Notes: generated from the letters alone by a model not told the origin. 64,000 bases of DNA from Halisarca cf. caerulea (GCA_963170055.1 CAUJGJ010000474.1:1-64000); one strand, 5' to 3'; shown: positions 1 to 15,040, counted from the first letter of the stretch. Made by a program: numbers and translations.

Positions 1-3000
1 GTGGGCGTATTTGTGTAGTGTTGGATATGCTGGTGCTAATACCAATATTTGGCACTAGCACCACGCACATTCCCAGTGGACACACATGAAGATTCTGAAC
101 TACTGTGGGCGTATTTGTGTAATGTTGGATATGTTGGTGCTAATACCAATATTTGGCACTAGCACCACGCACATTCCCAGTGGACACACATGACCTTTCT
201 GAAGTAGTTAGGCGTATTTGTGTAATGTTGGATATGCTAGTGCTAATACCAAAATTTGGCACTAGCACCACGCACATTCCCAGTGGACACACATGACCTT
301 TCCGAAGTACTGTGGGCGTATTTGTGTAGTGTTTAATATGCTGGTGCTAATACCAATATTTGGCACTAGCACCACGCACATTCCCAGTGGACACACATGA
401 CCTTTCTGAAGTGCTGTGGGCGTATTTGTGTAGTGTTGGATATGCTGGTGCTAATACCAATATTTGGCACTAGCACCACGCACATTCCTAGTGGACACTC
501 ATGACCTTTCTGAAGTCCTGTGGGCGTATATGTGTAGTGTTGGATATGCTGGTGCTAATACCAATATTTGGCACTAGCACCACGCACATTCCCAGTAGAA
601 GCACATGAAGTTTCTTAACTACTGTGGGCGTATTTGTGTAATGTTGGATATTCTGGTGCTAATACCAATATTTGGCACTAGAACCACGCACATTCCCAGT
701 GGACACACATGACCTTTCTGAAGTGCTGCGGCAGTATTTGTGTAGTGTTGGATATGCTGGTGCTAATACCAATATTTAGCACTAGCACCACGCACATTCC
801 TAGTAGATACACATGAATTTTCATAAGTATTGTAAGTGTATTTGTGTAGTATTGGATATGCTGGTTCTAATACCAATATTCGGCACTAGCACCACGCACA
901 TTCCCAGTGGACACACATGACCTTTCTGAAGTGCTTACGGCGTATTTGTGTAGTGTTGGATATGCTGGTGCTAATACCAATATTTGGTACTAGCACCACG
1001 CACATTCCCAGTGGACACACATGAAGTTTCTGAAGTGCTGTGGGCGTATTTGTGTAATGTTGGATATGCTGGTGCTAATACCAATATTTGGCACTAGCAC
1101 CACGCACATTCCTAGTAGATACACATGAATTTACATAAGTATCGTAGGTGTATTGGTGTAGTATTGGATATGCTGGTGCTAAAAGCAATATTTAGCACTA
1201 GCACAACGCACATTCCCAGTGGACACACATGAAGTTTCTGGGGTGCTGTGGGCGTATTTGTGTAGTGTTGGATATACTGGTGCTAATACCAATATTTGGC
1301 ACCAGCACCATGCACATTCAAAGTGGACACTCATGACCTTTCTGAAGTCCTGTGGGCGTATTTGTGTAGTGTTGGATATGCTTGTGCTAATACCAATATT
1401 TGGCACTAGCACCATGCACATTCCCAGTGGACACACATGAAGTTACTGAAGTGCTGTGGGCGTATTTGTATAGTGCTGGATATGCTGGTGCTAATACCAA
1501 TATTTGGTACTAGCACCACGCACATTCGAAATTCACACATGAAGTTTCTTAAGGGGAGTGGGCGTTTTTGTGCAGTGTTGGATATGCTGGTGCTAATACC
1601 AATATTTGGCACTAGCACCATGCACATTCCTAGTAGATACACATGAATTTTCATAAGTATCGTAAGTGTATTTGTGTAGTATTGGATATGCTGGTGCTAA
1701 TAGCAATATTTAGCACTAGCACCACGCACATTCCCAGTGGACACACATGACCTTTCTGAAGTGCTGTGGGCGTATTTGTGTAGTGTTGGATATGCTGGTG
1801 CTAATACCAATATTTGGCACTAGCACCACGCACATTCCCAGTGGACACACATGAAGTTTCTGAAGTGCTGTGGGCGTATTTGTGTAATGTTAGATATGCT
1901 GGTGCTAATACCAATATTTGGCACTAGCACCACGCACATTCCTAGTAGATACACATGAATTTACATAAGTATCGTAAGTGTTTTGGTGTAGTATTGGATA
2001 TGCTGGTGCTAATAGCAATATTTAGCACTAGCACCACGCACATTCCCAGTGGACACACATGAAGTTTCTGAGGTGCTGTGGGCGTATTTGTGTAGTGTTG
2101 GATATGCTGGTGCTAATACCAATATTTGGCACTAGCACCACGCACATTCCCAGTGGGCAGACATGACCTTTCTGAAGTGCTGTGGGCGTATTTGTGTAGT
2201 GTTGGATATGCTGGTGCTAATACCAATATTTGGCACTAGCACCACGCACATTCCCAGTGGACACACATGAAGATTATTAACTACTGTGGGCGTATTTGTG
2301 TAATGTTGGATATGTTGGTGCTAATACCAATATTTGGCACTAGCACCACGCACATTCCCAGTGGACACACATGACCTTTCTGAAGTACTGTGGGCGTATT
2401 TGTGTAGTGTTTAATATGCTGGTGCTAACACCAATATTTGGCACTAGCACCACGCACATTCCCAGTAGAAGCACATGAAGTTTCTTAACTACTGTGGGCG
2501 TATTTGTGTAATGTTGGATATTCTGGTGCTAATACCAATATTTGGCACTAGCACCACGCACATTCCCAGTGGACACACATGACCTTTCTGAAGTGCTGCG
2601 GCAGTATTTGTGTAGTGTTGGATATGCTGGTGCTAATACCAATATTTGGCACTAGCACCACGCACATTCCTAGTAGATACACATGAATTTACATAAGTAT
2701 CGTAAGTGTTTTGGTGTAGTATTGGATATGCTGGTGCTAATAGCAATATTTAGCACTAACACCACGCACATTCCCAGTGGACACACATGAAGTTTCTGAG
2801 GTGCTGTGGGCGTATTTGTGTAGTGTTGGATATGCTGGTGCTAATACCAATATTTGGCACTAGCACCACGCACATTCCCAGTGGGCAGACATGACCTTTC
2901 TGAAGTGCTGTGGGCGTATTTGTGTAGTGTTGGATATGCTGGTGCTAATACCAATATTTGGCACTAGCACCACGCACATTCCCAGTGGACACACATGAAG

Positions 3001-4199
3001 ATTCTTAACTACTGTGGGCGTATTTGTGTAATGTTGGATATGTTGGTGCTAATACCAATATTTGGCACTAGCACCACGCACATTCCCAGTGGACACACAT
3101 GACCTTTCTGAAGTACTGTGGGCGTATTTGTGTAGTGTTTAATATGCTGGTGCTAATACCAATATTTGGCACTAGCACCACGCACATTCCCAGTGGACAC
3201 ACATGACCTTTCTGAAGTGCTGTGGGCGTATTTGTGTAGTGTTGGATATGCTGGTGCTAATACCAATATTTGGCACTAGCACCACGCACATTCCCAGTGG
3301 ACACTCATGACCTTTCTGAAGTCCTGTGGGCGTATTTGTGTAGTGTTATATATGCTGGTGCTAATACCAATATTTGGCACTAGCACCACGCACATTCAAA
3401 GTAGAAGCACATGAAGTTTCTTAACTAGTGTGGGCGTATTTGTGTAATGTTGGATATTCTGGTGCTAATACCTATATTTGGCACTAGCACCACGCACATT
3501 CCCAGTGGACACACATGACCTTTCTGAAGTGCTGCGGCAGTATTTGTGTAGTGTTGGATATGCTGGTGCTAATACCAATATTTAGCACTAGCACCACGCA
3601 CATTCCTAGTGCACACACATGAAGTTTCTGAAGTGCTTACGGCGTATTTGTGTAGTGTTGGATATGCTGGTGCTTATACCAATATTTGGCACTAGCACCA
3701 CGCACATTCCCAGTGGACACACATGAAGTTTCTGAAGTTCTGTGGGCGTATTTGTGTAGTGTTGGATATGCTGGTGCTAATACCAATATTTGGCACTAGC
3801 ACCACGCACATTCCCAGTGGACACACATGACCTTTCTGAAGTGCTGTGGGCGTTTTTGTGTAGTGTTGGATATGCTGGTGCTAATACCAATATTAGGCAC
3901 TAGCACAACGCACATTCCAAGTGGACACACATGAAGTTACTGAAGTGCTGTGGGCGTATTTGTGTAGTGTTGGATATACTGGTGCTAATACCAATATTTG
4001 GCACTAGCACCACGCACATTCCCAGTGGACACACATGAAGATTCTTAACTACTGTGGGCGTATTTGTGTAATGTTGGATATGTTGGTGCTAATACCAATA
4101 TTTTTCACTAGCACCACGCACATTCCCAGTGGACACACATGACCTTTCTGAAGTACTGTGGGCGTATTTGTGTAGTGTTTAATATGCTGGTGCTAATAC

Positions 4200-7046
4200 C
4201 AATATTTGGCACTAGCACCACGCACATTCCCAGTGGACACACATGACCTTTCTGAAGTGCTGTGGGCGTTTTTGTGTAGTGTTGGATATGCTGGTGCTAA
4301 TACCAATATTAGGCACTAGCACAACGCACATTCCAAGTGGACACACTTGAAGTTACTGAAGTGCTGTGGGCGTATTTGTGTAGTGTTGGATATACTGGTG
4401 CTAATACCAATATTTGGCACCAGCACCATGCACATTCCAAGTGGACACTCATGACCTTTCTGAAGTCCTGTGGGCGTATTTGTGTAGTGTTGGATATGCT
4501 GGTGCTAATACCAATATTTGGCACTAGCACCATGCACATTCCCAGTGGACACACATGAAGTTACTGAAGTGCTGTGGGCGTATTTGTATAGTGCTCGATA
4601 TGCTGGTGCTAATACCAATATTTGGTACTAGCACCACGCACATTCGAAATTGACACACATGAAGTTTCTTAAGGGGAGTGGGCGTTTTTGTGCAGTGTTG
4701 GATATGCTGGTGCTAATACCAATATTTGGCACTACCACCACGCACATTCCTAGTAGATGCACATGAATTTTCATAAGTACCGTAAGTGTATTTGTGTAGA
4801 ATTGGATATGCTGGTGCTAATAGCAATATTTAGCACTAGCACAACGAACATTCCCAGTGGACACACATGAAGTTTCTGAAGTGCTGTGGGCGTATTTGTG
4901 TAGTGTTGGATATGCTGGTGCTAATACCAATATTTAGCACTAGCACCACGCACATTCCCAGTGGACACACATGAAGATTCTTAACTACTGTGGGCGTATT
5001 TGTGTAATGTTAGATATGCTGGTGCTAATACCAATATTTGGCACTAGCACCACGCACATTCCCAGTGGACACACATGACCTTTCTGAAGTGCTGTGGGCG
5101 TATTTGTGTAATGCTGGATATGCTGGTGCTAATACCAAAATTTGGCACTAGCACCACGCACATTCCCAGTGGACACACATGACCTTTCTGAAGTACTGTG
5201 GGCGTATTTGTGTAGTGTTGGATATGCTGGTGCTAATACCAATATTTGGCACTAGCACCACGCACATTCCAAGTGGACACACATGAAGTTTCTGAAGTGC
5301 TGTGGGCGTATTTGTGTAGTGTTGGATATGCTGGGTCTAATACCAATATTTGGCAATAGCACCACGCACATTCCTAGTAGATACACATGAATTTTCATAA
5401 GTATCGTAAGTGTATTTGTGTAACATTGGATATGCTGGTGCTAATAGCAATATTTAGCACTAGCACCACGCACATTCCCAGTGGACACACATGACCTTTC
5501 TGAAGTGCTTACGGCGTATTTGTGTAGTGTTGGATATGCTGGTGCTTATACCAATATTTGGCACTAGCACCACGCACATTCCCAGTGGACACACATGAAG
5601 TTTCTGAAGTGCTGTGGGCGTATTTGTGTAGTGTTGGATATGCTGGTGCTAATACCAATATTTGGCACTAGCACCACGCACATTCCCAGTGGACACACAT
5701 GAAGTTTCTGAAGTGCTGTGGGCGTATTTGTGTAGTGTTGGATATGCTGGTGCTAATACCAATATTTGGCACTAGCACCACGCACATTCCAAGTGGACAC
5801 ACATGAAGTTTCTGAAGTGCTGTGGGCGTATTTGTGTAGTGTTGGATATGCTGGGTCTAATACCAATATTTGGCACTAGCACCACGCACATTCCTAGTAA
5901 ATACACATGAATTTTCATAAGTATCGTAAGTGTATTTGTGTAGCATTGGATATGCTGGTGCTAATAGCAATATTTAGCACTAGCACCACGCACATTCCCA
6001 GTGGACACACATGACCTTTCTGAAGTGCTTACGGCGTATTTGTGTAGTGTTGGATATGCTGGTGCTTATACCAATATTTGGCACTAGCACCACGCACATT
6101 CCCAGTGGACACACATGAAGTTTCTGAAGTGCTGTGGGCGTATTTGTGTAGTGTTGGATATGCTGGTGCTAATACCAATATTTGGCACTAGCACCACGCA
6201 CATTCCCAGTGGACACACATGACCTTTCTGAAGTGCTGTGGGCGTTTTTGTGTAGTGTTGGATATGCTGGTGCTAATACCAATATTAGGCACTAGCACAA
6301 CGCACATTCCAAGTGGACACACATGAAGTTACTGAAGTGCTGTGGGCGTATTTGTGTAGTGTTGGATATACTGGTGCTAATACCAATATTTGGCACCAGC
6401 ACCATGCACATTCCAAGTGGACACTCATGACCTTTCTGAAGTCCTGTGGGCGTATTTGTGTAGTGTTGGATATGCTGGTGCTAATACCAATATTTGGCAC
6501 TAGCACCATGCACATTCCCAGTGGACACACATGAAGTTACTGAAGTGCTGTGGGCGTATTTGTATAGTGCTGGATATGCTGGTGCTAATACCAATATTTG
6601 GTACTAGCACCACGCACATTCGAAATTGACACACATGAAGTTTCTTAAGGGGAGTGGGTGTTTTTGTGCAGTGTTGGATATGCTGGTGCTAATACCAATA
6701 TTTGGCACTAGCACCACGCACATTCCTAGTAGATGCACATGAATTTTCATAAGTACCGTAAGTGTATTTGTGTAGTATTGGATATGCTGGTGCTAATAGC
6801 AATATTTAGCACTAGCACCACGAACATTCCCAGTGGACACACATGAAGTTCCTGAAGTGCTGTGGGCGTATTTGTTTAGTGTTGGATATGCTGGTGCTAA
6901 TACCAATATTTAGCACTAGCACCACGCACATTCCCAGTGGACACACATGAAGATTCTTAACTACTGTGGGCGTATTTGTGTAATGTTGGATATGCTGGTG
7001 CTAATACCAATATTTGGCACTAGCACCACGCACATTCCCAGTGGAC
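4200..7046 (+). repeat. Block of ~8 monomers repeated at 19-monomer spacing (1,976 bp)
   Basis: The run around 4200-5070 reappears at about 6176-7046 with a constant 1,976-bp (19 x 104) offset. Shared rare variants include 'gcgtttttgtgtagtg' followed by 'attaggcactagcacaacg' (4268/6244), 'ccagcaccatgcac' (4419/6395), 'cattcgaaattgacac' (4642/6618) and 'agtagatgcacatg' (4752/6728). The copies part company after about 5070/7046 and before about 4200/6176. The intervening 5070-6176 includes the separate 520-bp duplication. Confidence 0.75.
5205..6220 (+). repeat. 5-monomer (520-bp) tandem duplication
   Basis: The rare variant 'ctgggtctaa' occurs at about 5332 and 5852, and 'aagtggacac' at 5271 and 5791, both exactly 520 bp apart. 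The following 'gcttacggcg' monomers (5508, 6028) and 'gtgcttatacc' monomers keep the same spacing. The match begins near 5205/5725 and ends near 5700/6220, where one copy continues with a 'gaagtttctgaag' linker and the other with 'gacctttctgaag'. This is a recent 5-mer duplication within the older left domain. Confidence 0.8.
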
Positions 7047-10000
7047 ACACATGAAGTTACTGAAGTGCTGTGGGCGTATTCGTGTAGTGTTGGATATACT
7101 GGTGCTAATACCAATATTTGGCACCAGCACCATGCACATTCACAGTGGACACTCATGACCTTTCTGAAGTGCTGTGGGCGTATTTGTGTAGTGTTGGATA
7201 TGCTGGTGCTAATACCAATATTTGGCACTAGCACCATGCACATTCCCAGTGGACACGCATGAAGTTACTGAAGTGCTGTGGGCGTATTTGTATAGTGCTG
7301 GATATGCTGGTGCTAATACCAATATTTGGTACTAGCACTACGCACATTCGAAATTGACGCACATGAAGTTTCTTAAGGGGAGTGGGTGCTTTTGTGCAGT
7401 GTTGGATATGCTGGTGCTAATACCAATATTTGGCACTAGCACCACGTACATTCCTAGTAGATACACATGAATTTTCATAAGTACCGTAAGTGTATTTGTG
7501 TAGTATTGGATATGCTGGTGCTAATACCAATATTTAGCACTAGCACCACGCACATTCCCAGTGGACACACGTGAAGTTTCTGAAGTGCTGTGGGCGTATT
7601 TGTGTAGTGTTGGATATGCTGGTGCTAATACCAATATTTGGCACTAGCACCACGCACATTCCCAGTGGACACACATGAAGATTCTTAACTACTGTGGGCG
7701 TATTTGTGTAATGTTGGATATGCTGGTGCTAATACCAATATTTGGCACTAGCACCACGCACATTCCCAGTGGACACACATGACCTTTCTGAAGTGCTGTG
7801 GGCGTATTTGTGTAATGTTGGATATGCTGGTTCTAATACCAATATTTGGCACCAGCACCACGCACATTCCCAGTGGACACACATGACCTTTCTGAAGTAC
7901 TGTGGGCGTATTTGTGTAGTGTTGGATATGCTGGTGCTAATACCAATATTTGGCACTAGCACCACGCACATTCCCAGTGGACACACATGAAGTTTCTGAA
8001 GTGCTGTGGGCGTATTTGTGTAATGTTGGATATGCTGGTGCTAATACCAATATTTGGCACTAGCACCACGCACATTCCTAGTAGATACACATGAATTTTC
8101 ATAAGTATCGTAAGTGTATTTGTGTAGTATTGGATATGCTGGTGCTAATAGCACTATTTAGCACTAGCACCACGCACATTCCCAGTGGACACACATGACC
8201 TTTCTGAAGTACTGTGGGCGTATTTGTGTAGTGTTGGATATGCTGGTGCTAATACCAATATTTGGCACTAGCACCACGCACATTCCTAGTAGATACACAT
8301 GAATTTACATAAGTATCGTAAGTGTATTGGTGTAGTATTGGATATGCTGGTGCTAATAGCAATATTTAGCACTAGCACCACGCACATTCCCAGTGGACAC
8401 ACATGAAGTTTCTGAGGTGCTGTGGGCGTATTTGTGTAGTGTTGGATATGCTGGTGCTAATACCAATATTTGGCACTAGCACCACGCACATACCCAGTGG
8501 GCACACATGACCTTTCTGAAGTGCTGTGGGCGTATTTGTGTAGTGTTGGATATGCTGGTGCTAATACCAATATTTGGCACTAGCACCACGCACATTCCCA
8601 GTGTACACACATGAAGATTCTTAACTACTGTGGGCGTATTTGTGTAGTGTTGGATATGTTGGTGCTAATACCAATATTTGGCACTAGCACCACGCACATT
8701 CCCAGTGGACACACGTGACCTTTCTGAAGTGCTGAGACGTATTTGTGTAATGTTGGATATGCTAGTGCTAATACCAATATTTGGCACTAGCACCACGCAC
8801 ATTCCCAGTGGACACACATGACCTTTCCGAAGTACTTTGGGCGTATTTGTGTAGTGTTTAATATGCTGGTGCTAATACCAATATTTGGCACTAGCACCAC
8901 GCACATTCCCAGTGGACACACATGACCTTTCTGAAGTCCTGTGGGCGTATTTGTGTAGTGTTGGATATGCTGGTGCTAATACCAATATTTGGCACTAGCA
9001 CCACGCACATTCCCAGTGGACACTCATGACCTTTCTGAAGTCCTGTGGGCGTATTTGTGTAGTGTTGGATATGCTGGTGTAATACCAATATTTGGCACTA
9101 GCACCACGCACATTCCCAGTAGAAGCACATGAAGTTTCTTAACTACTGTGGGCGTATTTGTGTAATGTTGGATATTCTGGTGCTAATACCAATATTTGGC
9201 ACTAGCACCACGCACATTCCCAGTGGACACACATAACCTTTCTGAAGTGCTGCGGCAGTATTTTTGTAGTGTTGGATATGCTGGTGCTAATACCAATATT
9301 TGGCACTAGCACCACGCACATTCCTAGTGCACACACATGACGTTTCTGAAGTGCTGTGGGCGTATTTGTGTAGTGTTGGATATGCTGGTGCTAATACCAA
9401 TATTTGGCACTAGCACCACGCACATTCCCAGTGGACACACATGACCTTTCTGAAGTGCTTACGGCGTATTTGTGTAGTGTTGGATATGCTGGTGCTTATA
9501 CCAATATTTGGCACTAGCACCACGCACATTCCCAGTGGACACACATGAAGTTTCTGAAGTGCTGTGGGCGTATTTGTGTAGTGTTGGATATGCTGGTGCT
9601 AATACCAATATTTGGCACTAGCACCACGCACATTCCCAGTGGACACACATGACCTTTCTGAAGTGCTGTGGGCGTTTTTGTGTAGTGTTGGATATGCTGG
9701 TGCTAATACCAATATTTGGCACTACCACAACGCACATTCCAAGTGGACACACATGAAGTTACTGAAGTGCTGTGGGCGTATTTGTGTAGTGTTGGATATA
9801 CTGGTGCTAATACCAATATTTGGCACCAGCACCATGCACATTCCAAGTGGACACTCATGACCTTTCTGAAGTCCTGTGGGCGTATTTGTGTAGTGTTGGA
9901 TATGCTGGTGCTAATACCAATATTTGGCACTAGCACCACGCACATTCCCAGTGGACACACATGACCTTTCTGAAGTGCTGTGGGCGTTTTTGTTTAGTGT

Positions 10001-11597
10001 TGGATATGCTGGTGCTAATACCAATATTTGGCACTAGCACAACGCACATTCCAAGTGGACACACATGAAGTTACTGAAGTGCTGTGGGCGTATTTGTGTA
10101 GTGTTGGATATACTGGTGCTAATACCAATACTTGGCACCAGCACCATGCACATTCCAAGTGGACACACATGACCTTTCTGAAGTACTGTGGGCGTATTTG
10201 TGTAGTGTTGGATATGCTGGTGCTAATAGCAATATTTAGCACTAGCACCACGCACATTCCCAGTGGACACACATGAAGTTTCTGAAGTTCTGTGGGCGTA
10301 TTTGTGTAATGTTGGATATGCTGGTGCTAATACCAATATTTGGCACTAGCACCACGCACATTCCTAGTAGATACACATGAATTTACATAAGTATCGTAAG
10401 TGTATTGGTGTAGTATTGGATATGCTGGTGCTAATAGCAATATTTAGCACTAGCACCACGCACATTCCCAGTGGACACACATGAAGTTTCTGAGGTGCTG
10501 TGGGCGTATTTGTGTAGTGTTGGATATGCTGGTGCTAATACCAATATTTGGCACTAGCACCACGCACATTCCCAGTGGGCACACATGACCTTTCTGAAGT
10601 GCTGTGGGCGTATTTGCGTAGTGTTGGATATGCTGGTGCTAATACCAATATTTGGCACTAGCACCACGCACATTCCCAGTGGACACACATGAAGTTAATG
10701 AAGTACTGTGAGCGTATTTTTGCAGTGTTGGATATGCTGGTGCTAATACCAATATTTGGCACTAGCACCACGCACATTCCTAGTTTAAACACATGAAATT
10801 TCATAATTACTTTGGATGTTTTTGTGTAATGTTGGATATGCTGGTGCTAATACTAATATTTGGCACTAGCACCACGCACATTCCTAGTGGACAAACATGA
10901 CCTTTCTGCAGTGCTGTGGGCGTATTTGTGTAGTGTTGGATATGCTGGTGCTAATACCAATATTTGGCACTAGCACCACGTACATTCCCAGTGGACACTC
11001 ATGAAGTTTCTTAACTACTGTGGGCGTATTTGTGTAGTGTTGGATATGCTGGTGCTAATACCAATATTTGGCACTATCACCACGTACATTCCCAGTGGAC
11101 ATATATGACCTTTCTGAAGTGCTGTGGGCGTATTTGTGTAGTGTTGGATATGCTGGTGCTAATACCAATATTTGGCACTAGCACCACGTACATTCCCACA
11201 GCACACACATAAAGTTTCTGAAGTGCTGTGGGCGTATTTGTGTAGTGTTGGATATGCTGGTGCTAATACCAATATTTGGCACTAGCACCACGCACATTCC
11301 CAGTTGACACAAATGAAGTTTCTGAAGTGCTGTGGGCGTATTTGTGTAGTTTTGGATATGCTGGTGCTAATACCAATATTTGGCACTAGCACCACGCACA
11401 TTCCCAGTGGACACACATGAAGTTTCTTAACTACTGTAGGCGTATTTGTGTAACGTTGGATATGCTGGTGCTAACACCAATATTTGGAACTAGCACCACG
11501 CACATTCCCAGTGGACACACATTAAGTTTCTGAAGTGCTGTGGGCATATTTGTGTAGTGTTGGATATGCTGGTGCAAATACCAATATTTGGCACTAG

Positions 11598-11625
11598 TAT
11601 CCACGTATATTCCCAGTGGACACAC
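11598..11625 (+). repeat. Signature +1-bp monomer variant 'tagtatccacgtatattc' (first of four)
   Basis: A distinctive variant replaces 'tagcaccacgcacattc' with 'tagtatccacgtatattc' and adds one base. It occurs at about 11598, 15651, 18043 and 21060, giving spacings of 4,053, 2,392 (23 x 104) and 3,017 (29 x 104 + 1) bp. All four lie in monomers that also carry 'ggtgcaaatacc'. It serves as a tracer for duplications between 11 and 24 kb. The changed bases destroy the right arm of the palindrome in these copies. Confidence 0.85.
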
Positions 11626-14600
11626 ATGAAGTTTCTGAAGTGCTGTGGGCGTATTTGTGTAGTGTTGGATATGCTGGTGCTAATACCAATATTTGGCACT
11701 AGCACCACGCACATTCCCAGCGGACACACATGAAGTTTCTGAAGTGCTGTGGGCGTATTTGTGTAGTGTTGGATATGCTGGTGCTAATACCAATATTTGG
11801 CACTAGCACCACGCACATTCCCAGTGGACACACATGAAGTTTCTTAACTACTGTGGGCGTATTTGTGTAATGTTGGATATGCTGGTGCTAATACCAATAT
11901 TTGGCACTAGCACCACGCACATTCCCAGTGGACACACATGAAGTTTCTGAAGTGCTGTGGGCGTATTTGTGTAGTGTTGGATATGCTGGTGCTAATACCA
12001 ATATTTGGCACTAGCACCACGCACATTCCCAGTGGACACACATGAAGTTTCTGAAGTGCTGTGGGCGTATTTGTGTAGTGTTGGATATGCTGGTGCTAAT
12101 ACCAATAATTGGCACTAGCACCACGCACATTCCCAGTGGACACACATGACCTTTCTGAAGTGCTGTGGGCGTATTTGTGTAGTGTTGGATATGCTGGTGC
12201 TAATACCAATAATTGGCAATAGCACCACGCACATTCCCAGTGGACACACATGAAGTTTCTTAACTACTGTGAGCGTATTTGTGTAGTGTTGGATATGCTG
12301 GTGCTAATACCAATATTTTTCACTAGCACCACGCACGTTCCCAGTGGACACACATGAAGTTTCTTAACTACTGTGGGTGTTTTTGTTTAGTGTCGGATAT
12401 GCTGGTGCTAATACCAATATTTGGCACTAGCACCACGCACATTCCCAGTGGACACACATGAAGTTTCTTAACTACTGTGGGTGTTTTTGTTTAGTGTCGG
12501 ATATGCTGGTGCTAATACCAATATTTGGCACTAGCACCACGAACATTCCGAGTGGACACACATGAATTTCTGAAGTGCTGTGGGCGTATTTGTGTAGAGT
12601 TGGATATGCTGGTGCTAATACCAATATTTGGCACTAGCACCACGCACATTCCCAGTGGACACACCTGAAGTTTCTTAACTACTGTGGGCGTATTTGTGTA
12701 GTGTTGGATATACTGGTGCTAATACCAATATTTGGCACTAGCACCACGCACATTCCTAGTTGACACACATGAAATTTCATAAGTACTATGGGCGTATTTG
12801 TGTAGTGTTGGATATGCTGGTGCTAATACCAATATTTGGCACTAGCACCACGCACATTCCGAGTGGACACACATGAAGTTTCTTAAGTGCTGTGGGCGTA
12901 TTTGTGTAGTGCGTAATATGCTGGTGCTAATACCAATATTTGGCACTAGCACCACGCACATTCCGAGTGGACACACATGAAGTTTCTTAACTTCTGTGGG
13001 CGTATTTGTGTAGTGTTGGATATGCTGGTGCTAATACCAATATTTGGCACTAGCACCACGCACATTCCCAGTGGACACACATTAAGTTTCTGAAGTGCTG
13101 TGGGCGTATTTGTGTAGTGTTGGATATGCTGGTGCTAATACCAATATTTGGCACTACACAACGCACATTCCGAGTGGACACACATGAAGTTACTGAAGTG
13201 CTGTGGGCGTATTTGTGTAGTGTTGGATATGCTGGTGCTAATACCAATATTTGGCACTAGCACCACGCATATTCCTAGTTGACACACATGAAATTTCATA
13301 ACTACTGTGGGCGTATTGGCGTAGTGTTGGATATGCTGGTGCTAATACCAATATTTAGCGCTAGCAACACGCACATTCCCAGTGGACACACATGAAGTTT
13401 CTTAACTACTGTGGGCGTATTTGTGTAGTGTTGGATATGCTGGTGCTAATACCAATAATTTGCACTAGCCCAACGCACATTCCCTGTGGACACTGATGAC
13501 CTTTCTGAAGTCTTGTGGGCATTTTTGTGTAGTGTTGGATATGCTGGTGCTAATACCAATAATTGGCACTAGCACAACGCACATTCCAAGTGGACACACA
13601 TGAAGTTACTGAAATTCTGTGGGCGTATTTGTGTAGTGTTGGATATACTGGTGCTAATACCAATATTTGGCACTAGCACCACGCACATTCCTAGTTGACA
13701 CACATGAAATTTCATAAGTACTGTGGGCGTATTTGTGTAGTGTTGGATATGCTGGTGCTAATACCAATATTTAGCACTAGCACCACGCACATTCCCAGTG
13801 GACACACATGAATTTTCTGAAGTACTGTGGGCGTATTTGTGTAGTGTTGGATATGCTGGTGCTAATACCAATATTTAGCACTAGCACCACGCACACTCCC
13901 TCTGGACACACATGAAGTTTCTTAACTACTGTGGGCGTATTTGTGTAGTGTTGGATATGCTGGTGCTAATACCAATATTTGGCACTAGCACCACGCACAT
14001 TCCCAATGGACACACATGAAGTTTCTTAACTACTGTAGGCGTATTTGTGTAATGTTGGATATGCTGGTGCTAATACCAATATTTGGCACTAGCACCACGC
14101 ACATTCCCAGTGGACACACATGAAGTTTCTGAAGTGCTATGGGCGTATTTGTGTAGTGTTGGATATGCTGGTGCTAATACCAATAATTGGAACTAGCACC
14201 ACGCACATTCCGAGTGGACACACATGAAGTTTCTGAAGTGCTGAGGGAGTATTTGTGTAATGTTGGATTCTGGTGCTAATACCAATATTTGGCACTAGCA
14301 CCACGCACATTCCCAGTGGACACACATGAAGTTTCTGAAGTGCGGTGGGCGTATTTGTGTAGTGTTGGATATGCTGGTGCTAATACCAATAATTGGCACT
14401 AGCACCACGCACATTCCCAGTGGACACACATGACCTTTCTGAAGTACTGTGGGCGTATTTGTGTAGTGTTGGATATGCTGGTGCTAATACCAATAATTGG
14501 CACTAGCACCACGCACATTCCCAGTGGACACACATGAAGTTTCTTAACTACTGTGGGTGTTTTTGTTTAGTGTCGGATATGCTGGTGCTAATACCAATAT

Positions 14601-15040
14601 TTGGCACTAGCACCACGCACATTTCCAGTGGACACACATGAAGTTTCTTAACTACTGTAGGCGTATTTGTGTAATGTTGAATATGCTGGTGCTAATACCA
14701 ATATTTGGCACTAGCACCACGCACATTCCCAGTGGACACACATGAAGTTTCTGAAGTGCTGTGGGCGTATTTGCGTAGTGTTGGATATGCTGGTGCTAAT
14801 ACCAATATTTGGCACTAGCACCATGCACATTCCCAGTGGACAAACATTAAGTTTCTGAAGTGCTGTGGGCGTATTTGTGTAGTGTTGGATATGCTGGTGC
14901 TAACACCAATAATTGGAACTAGCACCACGCACATTCTTAGTGGACACACATGAAGTTTCTTAACTACTGTGGGCGTATTTGCGTAGTGTTGGATATGCTT
15001 GTGCTAATACCAATATTTGGCACTAGCACCACGCACATTC

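Larger units (their letters stand above)
1..10690 (+). repeat. Left array domain, divergent monomer types
   Basis: This domain is set apart by types absent or very rare further right. They are 'cctagtagatacacatgaatttt/acataagtatcg' with 'aatagcaatatttagcac' (e.g. about 800, 1110, 1630, 2670, 5370, 8290, 10365), 'gaagattcttaactact' (3000, 4037, 4975, 6950, 7678, 8613), 'agtagaagcacatg' (594, 2463, 3400, 9117), 'gctgcggcagtat' (726, 2590, 3530, 9249) and 'cattcgaaatt' (1526, 4642, 6619, 7347). The same types return in similar orders, so the domain is a degraded higher-order repeat without one clean unit length. Individual monomers differ more here than in the right part. No gene or unique sequence is present. 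Confidence 0.8.

Noticed and set aside
7742..7990. Family of 82-residue plus-strand frames (7014, 7742, 9612, 9716, 10028, 18658, 21675)
   Set aside because: Same cause as above. Overlapping frames start one monomer apart (9612 and 9716), and the minus strand is open over the same bases.
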